Assembly (NCBI GenBank): GCA_965364515.1
Contig: CBDTXZ010000086.1
Span: 1 to 12,527, forward strand
Source of the DNA: JAHEDH01 sp965364515
GTDB lineage: Bacteria; Actinomycetota; Acidimicrobiia; Spongiisociales; ZC4RG35
Reading direction: 5' to 3'
Length of the DNA stretch: 12,527 nucleotides
Translations under genes and position numbers: made by a program
Part shown: positions 1 to 6,061 of the stretch, in pieces
How the letters are laid out: every line of letters starts with the position of its first letter
Numbering within the stretch: position 1 is the first letter of the stretch
Notes under the pieces: model-generated
Seen by the model: the letters and a program-made list of their open reading frames with translations, nothing else
Database searches by the model: none
Told to the model about the DNA's origin: nothing

Positions 1-212
1 TCTCGTGGATCATCACGGGGTCCATCCAGAGCGGAACCGGCGTCCGGACGGGTGACACCCTCGACGTCGTGTGGCAGGTCGACGAAGGCCCCCGCTCCGG
101 GAGCACGGGCACCGCCCGGTACACCATCACCGACGACGGGTGGCTGATCGGCGAGCGCCTCATCGACGGCACCGACGGCATCGGCACCGAGGAGATCATC
201 CCCACCGGGTGA
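1..212 (+). CDS. C-terminal fragment of an unrecognised protein (5' end outside window)
   Basis: An open frame enters from the left edge (first full codon at position 3) and ends at TGA 210-212, leaving about 69 residues. The fragment begins SWIITGSIQSGTG and ends GIGTEEIIPTG. It has alternating hydrophobic and polar residues with regular glycines and no membrane segment, which suggests the last strands of a small beta-barrel or beta-sandwich. The pattern of a GTARYTI strand, then DDGWLIGE, then a Gly-rich end loosely recalls lipocalin-like secreted proteins, but I cannot assign a family. The gene is convergent with the cytochrome c lipoprotein gene, with only 5 bp between their stop codons, and is probably unrelated to the respiratory operon. 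No clear terminator hairpin separates them. Frame and strand are fairly secure because the translation is low in the Arg/Pro excess typical of spurious high-GC frames. Confidence 0.6.
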   Translation, partial: SWIITGSIQSGTGVRTGDTLDVVWQVDEGPRSGSTGTARYTITDDGWLIGERLIDGTDGIGTEEIIPTG

Positions 213-217
213 CTGGC

Positions 218-607
218 TCACAGTCCCTCCAGAAAGTCGACCAGTGCGTCGATCTCTGTTTCGGTCAAGACCTCTGCCCAGTTCGACGGCATCCGCCCAC
301 CATCGAACCCATCGACGACGTAGGCATCGGGGTCGACGATCGATGTCCGGAGGTACGCGCGCGCCGACTGGCCGGAGACCCTCGTCTCTGCGCGCTCACC
401 CACACCGGAAAGAGATGGCCCGACCACGATCCGATCGGGTTCGAGAGAATGACACGTCACACATCCGGATTGGCCGCCCAGCACGGCGGACGAGAACAAG
501 TCTGCTCCATCGCTCGATCCTCCGTCGGATGGCGGCGAACCGGAACCGCAAGCGGCCAGACTCAGCACAGAGAGACTCGAGACCAGGATCACCATCACGA
601 TCCGCAT
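218..607 (-). CDS. Lipoprotein monoheme cytochrome c
   Basis: This 129-residue protein should be a lipid-anchored c-type cytochrome on the outer face of the membrane. An N-terminal hydrophobic stretch ends in the lipobox LSLAAC, with the lipidated Cys at residue 20, followed by a Gly/Ser/Asp-rich linker. The heme motif is C49-V-T-C52-H53 and the probable axial Met is M106 in the GGRMP segment. The ATG at 607 shares its A with the TGA of the upstream fusion gene (TGATG), so translation is probably coupled. A longer in-frame extension to 862 was not used because it would run through the upstream gene and put an Arg-rich tail before the lipoprotein signal. The heme domain is a close paralogue of the C-terminal domain of that upstream fusion. 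The DPDAYVV segment before the Met loop resembles the cytochrome c domains fused to caa3 oxidase subunit II, so donation to CuA is likely but inferred. Confidence 0.9.
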   Translation of the reverse strand: MRIVMVILVSSLSVLSLAACGSGSPPSDGGSSDGADLFSSAVLGGQSGCVTCHSLEPDRIVVGPSLSGVGERAETRVSGQSARAYLRTSIVDPDAYVVDGFDGGRMPSNWAEVLTETEIDALVDFLEGL

Positions 608-873
608 CAGCCCGTTCCCAGGGTGAGCAGGTATGCCACCACGGCATCGATCTCCTCCGAAGTCAGGAGCTCGTCGTAGATGGGCAGCATCTGGCCGCTG
701 CGATAGCCCTCGACCACGTAGGCATCGGGATCGAGGATCGAAGTGCGCAGGTACTCGGCGGCGGACTGGCCCGGAACCCGGGTAGCCGCGACGTCGCCGA
801 TCCCGGCGAGGGATGGCCCCACCAACACCCGATCGGGCTCGACGGAATGGCAGATCTGACACCCTGCTTGCCC
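218..873 (-). repeat. Tandem duplicated cytochrome c domain
   Basis: Two coding copies lie head to tail: 610-873 (end of the fusion gene) and 218-475 (lipoprotein gene). Both contain GQxGCxxCHSxEPDR, then VGPSLxGxG, then TRVxGQSAxxYLRTSI, then DPDAYVV, in the same order and spacing. The second copy gained its own lipoprotein signal. This indicates a local duplication in which one copy stayed fused and the other became independent, or the reverse. Confidence 0.85.
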
Positions 874-2808
874 CGACATCCCCGCCCCCTCGAAGATCTC
901 CCGTCCACGAGCCGCCTCTGGGGTTGGAAGCGCGTCGACGACCGCGAGCACCAGCCTCTCTCCCGGATCGAGGTCCACTGTTCCGTCGAACAACTCGATC
1001 GGGTTCTCGGCATCGAGGTGCACCCTCACCGAGGCTGAGCCGAGTGGGACCTCGACATCGACGACGTCAACGTATCGGGAGCGATCGCCGAGCTCGACCC
1101 GCTCGACCGCCGTCCCCTCCACCACCACGGCAAGCGGCCCTCCTCCGAGATCGACACCCCCTTCGATCAGAGCGCCCGCTCGATGGTCGACCACGACCCG
1201 CACCGATGGATCACCGACCGGTCCCTCGAACGCCAGCGAAGCACTGGTCGCTCCGACGAGGAGGACAGAGATCAACACGACGACCGACATTCTCGCCAGC
1301 GAGGCGCCTCCGAGAGGAGCCGGATCCGCTTCGGCCACCTCGTGGACGCCTGGGTGATCGATCAGATCGCGAATGTCGTCGGGCGCCGCCCAGTCCTGGA
1401 TGACGCCGGCCTGCCATCTTCTGGGGAGCATTGGCTGTCTGGTTCCCGTCAACCGGGACGACGCCAACACGTTGCCCGTTCGATACGAGCACTCACCCGG
1501 TGCACACCCGATCACGTGAACGGAACCTCCACCCTTGGCGAACTCGCCGATCGCCAGCGGGTTGACGGCACCGGTGCACTCGACCTCCTTGACGACGACG
1601 TCGGCCGGAGGCTTCGACAGTCTGAGCTCGCGCGAACAGGCCACGATGACGTCGGCACGCTCATCTCCCTCCGCCGGGAACACGACCTCACCGAGTCCGG
1701 AGATCGCACCGAACGCACAGGAGCCGAGGCAGATCCCGCAGCCCACGCACCGCTCGTCGTCGACGACGGCGAGTGACCCGTCAGCAGTCATCGAGAGGGC
1801 CAGGTAGGGACAGTCGACGACACACAGCTCGCACCCCGTGCACGCGGCCTCCGAGATGACCGCAGTGGGTGGATCTCGCCTCCGGACAGCCCAGGGCAGC
1901 GCCGAGGCCGCCACGACGATCACGATCGCCGCCGAAGCGAGCAGGGGGCCCCACGGTGAGACCAGAACCGGGAGGAGGAACATGACATAGGGGTCCAGGA
2001 TCAGCTCGGACGGGGCCATCGCCGGATCGGCTGCAGCGAGCAACCCGGAGGGGAACGCGATGCCTGCGACGACGACGGCTGTACCCATGACCGCCATCCA
2101 CCGGTGGGGCGGGAACCAGTCGAATCTGGCGGCTCGCAGATGCCGCCAGAGCGCCCAGCCGATGACCGCGGTGAGACCGAGGTGAGCCAACCAGATGAGG
2201 AAGATCGTCAGCCAACCACTCCCCGAGGGCGTTGCCGCAGCCACCTCCGCGGTCGGCCAGATCGGAGACACCAAGGAGGCCAGCGTTTCGGTGATCGCCT
2301 GCGCCCGAACATCCCAGATGAGCCAATACCCCGTCACACCTGCAAGCCAGACGATGACCAGCGCCAACATCCCGGTGAGCCAGCGGAACCGGCGGCTCGA
2401 GGTGAACCGTTTGGCAACGAAGGTGCGCCATCCGTGGACGATCGTCGTCACGACCAGCATGGCGCTCGACACCCGGTGGATACTCCGCATCGCTCGCTGG
2501 ATCGGATGACCTTCGAGGCCGACGACCGAGGAGTAAGACGCTTCGTAGCCGAACTCGAAGAACAGGGTGATGTACAGACCGGTCACGACCACGACGATCA
2601 GAAGGAACACGCTGATGGTCCCGGCATGAGGAAGCGGATTCAGCCGGTTGGAACCGACAAAGCGACGAATCGGGCCCTCGGCCCGATTCGTCACACTCTC
2701 CAGTCCGTTCAGCAGAGAACCGAACCGAACCTCATCGGCACTGCGCCCCTCCCCCGGCCGGCTCACGGGGCGGCGGTCTCGCTCACCACGGCGTCCATCC
2801 CGGCGCAT
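607..2808 (-). CDS. Cytochrome b / 2x[4Fe-4S] ferredoxin / MvhD-like / cytochrome c fusion protein
   Basis: This 733-residue multidomain redox protein has the following order. Residues 50-306 are a cytochrome b of about six helices, with heme-ligand pairs H111/H125 and H209/H223, both 14 apart. Residues 320-366 hold two [4Fe-4S] motifs: C323-C326-C329-C333-P and C354-C357-C360-C364. Residues 385-450 are MvhD/FlpD-like, with C391, C411, C435 and C440 and the hallmark GCAPGECSYRTGN. A membrane helix lies at 505-526, a beta-rich domain at 527-628, and a cytochrome c at 630-733 with C650-x-x-C653-H654 and M707. RRRD after the last cytochrome b helix puts the Fe-S domains in the cytosol; the later helix puts cytochrome c outside. 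It could pass electrons between a cytosolic Fe-S partner, quinone and periplasmic cytochrome c. The ATG at 2808 overlaps subunit I by 26 bp; GTG at 2766 is an alternative start, and neither has a good ribosome-binding site. Domain calls are strong; the direction of electron flow is unknown. Confidence 0.9.
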   Translation of the reverse strand: MRRDGRRGERDRRPVSRPGEGRSADEVRFGSLLNGLESVTNRAEGPIRRFVGSNRLNPLPHAGTISVFLLIVVVVTGLYITLFFEFGYEASYSSVVGLEGHPIQRAMRSIHRVSSAMLVVTTIVHGWRTFVAKRFTSSRRFRWLTGMLALVIVWLAGVTGYWLIWDVRAQAITETLASLVSPIWPTAEVAAATPSGSGWLTIFLIWLAHLGLTAVIGWALWRHLRAARFDWFPPHRWMAVMGTAVVVAGIAFPSGLLAAADPAMAPSELILDPYVMFLLPVLVSPWGPLLASAAIVIVVAASALPWAVRRRDPPTAVISEAACTGCELCVVDCPYLALSMTADGSLAVVDDERCVGCGICLGSCAFGAISGLGEVVFPAEGDERADVIVACSRELRLSKPPADVVVKEVECTGAVNPLAIGEFAKGGGSVHVIGCAPGECSYRTGNVLASSRLTGTRQPMLPRRWQAGVIQDWAAPDDIRDLIDHPGVHEVAEADPAPLGGASLARMSVVVLISVLLVGATSASLAFEGPVGDPSVRVVVDHRAGALIEGGVDLGGGPLAVVVEGTAVERVELGDRSRYVDVVDVEVPLGSASVRVHLDAENPIELFDGTVDLDPGERLVLAVVDALPTPEAARGREIFEGAGMSGQAGCQICHSVEPDRVLVGPSLAGIGDVAATRVPGQSAAEYLRTSILDPDAYVVEGYRSGQMLPIYDELLTSEEIDAVVAYLLTLGTG

Positions 2809-4450
2809 TCAGCTGCATCCCGGTGATCTGGTCCCACAGTTGCGGACCGTACGCCACAATGATCAGGACGCCGGCCGCGATCAGCCATGGCTTGAATCGG
2901 TCGAGCCACACCGGCGTGAGCTGGGGGTCACGGAGCGATTCCGCAACCGGGATCTGCGGAACGTCCTCGGGCTCGGCCTTCGGCCCCCGGGCGGTCTTGT
3001 ACATGATCCACCCGTAGATGAGGACCGAAACCAGGAGGATGGTTCCACCGATGCTCGTGCGGAGCAGATGACCGTTCCACTCCTCGGGGACGTATGGGGC
3101 ATCACCGAGCGGCGTGCGGCGCGGAGCGCCGAGCAGGCCCAACACGTGCATGGCGTTCGAGAAGATGACCATGCCCACGAACCACGTCCAGACCTGGACC
3201 TGGGCGAGACGCGGCGAGATCAACTTCTTCCCCGTGATGTACGGAACGAGCCAGTAGGTGATGCCCATGAACGACAGCGTGACGGCCGTGGCCACGGTCA
3301 GATGGAAGTGTCCCGGTACCCAGGCGGTGTTGTGGACGATCAGATTCAGGTTGTAGCTGGCATTGGTCAACCCCGAAACGCCGCCGAAGAGGAACAGGAT
3401 GCCTGCGAGCAGCTGAGCCGACACCGAAGGGTCCTTCCACGGCAGCGCCCGGATCCAGCCGATCAGCCCGGTGCCCCCGCGTTTGCGGGCGGCGTACTCG
3501 AGCGATGCGATCACCGTGAAAGCCGTCAGCATCGACGGGAAGAACACCGAATAGGTCAACGTGGCGTGGATCCACTTCCAGGCGGTCGGGACGCCCGGAT
3601 CGACGAACTGGTGGTGGAAGCCGACAGGGACCGACACGATGAGGAACAACCAGAATGCGAGCCGTGCGAGCGAATCGCTGAACAGCTTGCCCCCTGCCTG
3701 CTTCGGCAGCATGCCGTACCACGAGATGTACGCCGGGAGCAACCAGAAGTACACGAGCGGGTGACCGGTGAACCAGAAATAGGTTCTCGCCAGCTCGGGA
3801 TCGGTTGCGTCGATCATGCCGAGCGACCACGGCAGGAGCATCGTGAGGATCTCGACTGCGACGCCGAGGGTGGCGATCTGCCACATCGCCATGTTCAGGA
3901 CCCCGGCGAACGCGATGAACGGCGATCGCGTGTTCGGGTTGTCCTGTCGCCAGGCCCGGTAGGTCAGGAAGAACCCCACCCCCGACACCCAGGAGCCGAC
4001 CACGACGAGCGTCAGCCCGAGGTAGAACGCCCAGCTGGCCTGGAGCGGCGGGTAGAACGTGTAGAGCACGGTGGCTTCGTTCAAGAGGATCGGCACCGCA
4101 GTCATCACGAGTCCCGTGACCATGACCCAGAAACCTGCCCAGTTCACCTTCGGATGGGTGAGCGGGCGCGCAAGACCCTTGATCACGACGAGCGTGGTGA
4201 ACCCGACGATGAAGAACGTGGTCCACACGAGGGCGTTGAGCACACCGTGGAGGGTGAGACCCTGGTAGTAGGAGCGGATCACCGGCTCGAGATACTGATA
4301 CAGGTCGACGTTGGAGTACTGGAGTGCCTGGAGCGGCCCGAAGATCGACCCGACGAGGAGGGCGATGATCGCCACGAGCATGTGCCAGCCGACGAACCGC
4401 TTCTCGGCCTCTGTCAGTTCTCGGGTCGGCCTCTCGATCGAGATCGTCAT
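2783..4450 (-). CDS. cbaA: ba3-type (B-family) heme-copper oxidase subunit I
   Basis: This is the catalytic subunit that reduces O2 to water and pumps protons. It has 555 residues and many membrane helices. Residues line up with Thermus ba3 at a constant offset of three: low-spin heme ligands H69 and H383, high-spin heme ligand H381 (HFH), CuB ligands H230, H279 and H280, and the cross-linked Tyr at 234 in GHPLVYFWLLPAY. The B-family hallmark is Leu in GHPLVY, where A-family oxidases have Glu. The segment VHNTAWVPGHFH is also typical of the B family. The ATG at 4450 overlaps the subunit II stop in ATGA and is preceded by GAGGAGG with a 7-nt spacer. The 3' end overlaps the start of the cytochrome b fusion. 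No subunit III gene is nearby, as is normal for ba3 enzymes. High oxygen affinity is a family expectation, not something visible here. Confidence 0.97.
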   Translation of the reverse strand: MTISIERPTRELTEAEKRFVGWHMLVAIIALLVGSIFGPLQALQYSNVDLYQYLEPVIRSYYQGLTLHGVLNALVWTTFFIVGFTTLVVIKGLARPLTHPKVNWAGFWVMVTGLVMTAVPILLNEATVLYTFYPPLQASWAFYLGLTLVVVGSWVSGVGFFLTYRAWRQDNPNTRSPFIAFAGVLNMAMWQIATLGVAVEILTMLLPWSLGMIDATDPELARTYFWFTGHPLVYFWLLPAYISWYGMLPKQAGGKLFSDSLARLAFWLFLIVSVPVGFHHQFVDPGVPTAWKWIHATLTYSVFFPSMLTAFTVIASLEYAARKRGGTGLIGWIRALPWKDPSVSAQLLAGILFLFGGVSGLTNASYNLNLIVHNTAWVPGHFHLTVATAVTLSFMGITYWLVPYITGKKLISPRLAQVQVWTWFVGMVIFSNAMHVLGLLGAPRRTPLGDAPYVPEEWNGHLLRTSIGGTILLVSVLIYGWIMYKTARGPKAEPEDVPQIPVAESLRDPQLTPVWLDRFKPWLIAAGVLIIVAYGPQLWDQITGMQLNAPGWTPW

Positions 4451-4986
4451 GCGCCCGCCTCCTCGAACTCGTTGGGTGGGACGACTCTCACCCGTCCGAA
4501 CATCGCAGCGTGACCGATACCGCAGTATTCGTGACAGATGTAGGGGAACTCACCGACGCGATCGAACGTGTAGGTGAGCTTCGAGACCTGGCCGGGGACC
4601 ACCTGCATGTTGACGTTGGTGTCGGTGATCTTGAATCCGTGTTGCACGTCCTGCGACGTCACGTAGATGGTGACCGTCGCTCCCTGAGGGACGACGATCT
4701 CGGCCGGGTCGAAGTTGAAGGTCCGGGAGACGACGTACACCTCGAACTCGCCCGGTGCGATCTCGCGGACACCAGGATTGGCGAACGGTCCGGACTCGGT
4801 GATGGTGGAGGGATCGACGCGTCCCTCCTCGCCGGGAACCTGGAAGCCCATGGCGAACCCGGCGACCGTGACGGCGGTCAGGAACACCCCGAGGAGCACG
4901 ACGGAGAAGCGAATCCAGTTGCGCTCGTAGGGATCGATCCCCATCGACTCCTTCTGGGGCTCGGCGTCGGTGGGAGGGGCCGTCAC
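4447..4986 (-). CDS. cbaB: ba3-type cytochrome c oxidase subunit II (CuA)
   Basis: This 179-residue subunit carries the binuclear CuA centre that accepts electrons from cytochrome c on the outer face of the membrane. One membrane helix lies at about 26-47, followed by a cupredoxin domain. All CuA ligands are present: H116 in DVQHGF, then C151-H-E153-Y-C155-x-x-x-H159-x-x-M162. The chosen start is GTG at 4986, which overlaps the upstream stop in GTGA and has GAGGGG with a 9-nt spacer. An internal ATG at 4944 sits only 3 nt after AAGGAG and would remove 14 residues before the helix, so it remains possible. A longer extension to 5184 was rejected because it covers the subunit IIa gene in another frame. 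The single helix and short length fit the B-family rather than the two-helix A-family form. Confidence 0.95.
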   Translation of the reverse strand: MTAPPTDAEPQKESMGIDPYERNWIRFSVVLLGVFLTAVTVAGFAMGFQVPGEEGRVDPSTITESGPFANPGVREIAPGEFEVYVVSRTFNFDPAEIVVPQGATVTIYVTSQDVQHGFKITDTNVNMQVVPGQVSKLTYTFDRVGEFPYICHEYCGIGHAAMFGRVRVVPPNEFEEAGA

Positions 4987-5144
4987 GACGTCACACCCCT
5001 CGACAGCAGGATCACGTAGACCGATCCCCACAGCAGGATGATCGTGGCAACGAACAGCGCCAGCACGAACATCGTCCCCGTCGGCTTGAAGTGTTCGACT
5101 CCATCGGTCTCGCCACCCGGTGTCTCCGTCACCGGCTCGTCCAT
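4983..5144 (-). CDS. cbaD: Cytochrome c oxidase subunit IIa (CbaD-like), 53 residues
   Basis: This is a short protein with an acidic N-terminus, one helix at about residues 24-47, and the ending VYVILLSRGVTS. The pattern of charged head, PTG, one long helix, a W-G-x-V-Y segment and a terminal S/A-R-G matches subunit IIa of Thermus ba3 oxidase, which supplies the helix missing from the one-helix subunit II. The ATG at 5144 is preceded by GGAGG with a 5-nt spacer. An in-frame extension to 5264 has no supporting signal and runs into the control region. It is the first gene of the minus-strand operon and its stop overlaps the GTG of subunit II. Genes this short are often missed. The assignment rests on pattern and position together. 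Confidence 0.85.
   Translation of the reverse strand: MDEPVTETPGGETDGVEHFKPTGTMFVLALFVATIILLWGSVYVILLSRGVTS
4996..5001 (-). promoter_or_regulatory. Ribosome-binding site supporting the GTG start of cbaB
   Basis: On the minus strand GAGGGG lies 9 nt before the GTG at 4986. It sits inside the last codons of the subunit IIa gene. Together with the GTGA overlap it favours the GTG over the downstream ATG at 4944, whose AAGGAG is only 3 nt away. Confidence 0.5.
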
Positions 5145-5296
5145 CTGACCCTCCTCTCGGCCTGTCGCAATCCAACCTGGGCAACGATGTGGATGCAGCT
5201 GACGAACGGCCCTGGTCGAGGGGTATTTCGTCCCTTCTCCCAGCGGTCGCCTCCTCGCCAGCATGGCGAGGACCGAACGGAGGGATTCAGGCAGCC
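5145..5296. promoter_or_regulatory. Divergent control region between the two respiratory operons
   Basis: These 152 bp separate the first codons of the oxidase operon (minus) and the flavoprotein/Rieske-cytochrome b operon (plus), so both promoters should lie here. On the minus side a GGAGG precedes cbaD. On the plus side a GGAGGG lies about 13 nt before the ATG at 5297. The stretch GGGGTATTTCG near 5220-5230 is the most AT-rich part, but I cannot name a convincing -35/-10 pair on either strand. The only clear internal structure is the inverted repeat at 5252-5272. Shared regulation of the two operons is an inference from the arrangement. Confidence 0.6.
5252..5272. repeat. Perfect 9-bp inverted repeat with 3-nt loop in the divergent control region
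   Basis: The arms TCCTCGCCA and TGGCGAGGA flank GCA. The repeat ends 24 nt before the plus-strand start codon. It could be a dimeric repressor or activator operator, or a leader hairpin in the plus-strand transcript. There is no following T-tract on either strand, so it is not a classical terminator. Confidence 0.6.
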
Positions 5297-6061
5297 ATGA
5301 ACAGGGCAGGAGGGCTCGGCCGCACCGTCACTCCCCTCCTGTTCGCGACGCTTCTGGCGTTTGGCGCGCTTGCTGCGTCGGCCCAGGAGTCCGAAGGAGA
5401 AACCGTCGACGCGGACCTGCTCCAGGCGGGCTCCAACACGTACACGTCGCAGTGCTCCGGCTGCCATCAGCCTGGAGGAGTCGGCATTGCCGGGACGTTC
5501 CCACCCCTCAACGGGAACCCAGCGGTCCAAGACACCGAGTACCTCATCCAGACCATCAGAAACGGGAAACAGGGACCGCTCGTGGTCGACGGAGTCGACT
5601 ACGACGGTGTGATGCCGGCGTTCTCGACGTTGACGGACGAGGAGGTCGAGGGCTTGGTCGCCTATGTGCAGGGAGGCTTCGTAGTCCCGTCCACGCCCGG
5701 TGACTCGACCGGGGCGACACTCCCGGTCGCAACCGGCACTCTGCCCGACCTCGCCGGCATGGCCATCGTCGCCGCCTTTGCGATCGCCGTGGCGGCGGGA
5801 GCGCTCGTGCTGGCGCCACGCATCGTCTCGACCATCGACCGGCTCGACGTCCCGTGGCTGGATGCCTGGTTGCGCTCGGGGATCATCGTCGCCTACTTCG
5901 TGATCGCGACCGTGGTGGTGCCGTCGATGGTGTTGCAGAGCGAGACCGTCTCGCGCCTCGACCGACCGGTTCAGGACGTCATCGGCGTCGGCCTCTGGTC
6001 CGGAGGCCTCGCGATCGGTCTCCTCGGGTTGTGGTACACACACCGCGAGCGGCGGATATGA
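5297..6061 (+). CDS. Membrane-anchored cytochrome c with three C-terminal helices
   Basis: This is a 254-residue protein. A signal segment at 11-28 has a plausible cleavage after ASA. A cytochrome c domain at about 38-128 has C53-S-G-C56-H57 and a likely axial Met at M106 in GVMPAF. A Pro/Thr-rich linker follows, then three helices at about 153-173, 194-213 and 229-247 and a basic THRERRI tail. That places the heme outside and the C-terminus in the cytosol. It is the first gene of the plus operon and its stop overlaps the next start in ATGA. It is probably a subunit of, or electron acceptor from, the Rieske/cytochrome b complex encoded downstream. The three-helix anchor is not one I recognise from a named family. 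The start is chosen at the ATG preceding the signal peptide; longer frames run into the control region. Confidence 0.88.
   Translation: MNRAGGLGRTVTPLLFATLLAFGALAASAQESEGETVDADLLQAGSNTYTSQCSGCHQPGGVGIAGTFPPLNGNPAVQDTEYLIQTIRNGKQGPLVVDGVDYDGVMPAFSTLTDEEVEGLVAYVQGGFVVPSTPGDSTGATLPVATGTLPDLAGMAIVAAFAIAVAAGALVLAPRIVSTIDRLDVPWLDAWLRSGIIVAYFVIATVVVPSMVLQSETVSRLDRPVQDVIGVGLWSGGLAIGLLGLWYTHRERRI

Noticed and set aside
213..217. Terminator between the left-edge gene and the cytochrome c lipoprotein gene
   Set aside because: Only a 4-bp GTGA/TCAC match is seen around this site, too weak to call.
607..2808. MvhD-like domain as a sign of a hydrogenase or methanogenesis pathway
   Set aside because: No hydrogenase large or small subunit, HdrA, HdrB or HdrC gene is in the window. 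The context is aerobic respiration.
2648..4513. 621-codon plus-strand open frame opposite oxidase subunit I
   Set aside because: The translation is rich in Arg, Glu, Asp and His with no hydrophobic core, and it is antisense to an unmistakable oxidase gene. It is a high-GC codon-bias artefact.
5129..6043. 304-codon minus-strand frame opposite the anchored cytochrome c
   Set aside because: It has Arg/Asp-rich shadow composition and would run through the divergent control region and the cbaD start.
5854..6057. N-terminal extension of the flavoprotein upstream of 6058
   Set aside because: It overlaps the cytochrome c gene fully. The ATG at 6058 gives the normal family N-terminus and an ATGA junction.
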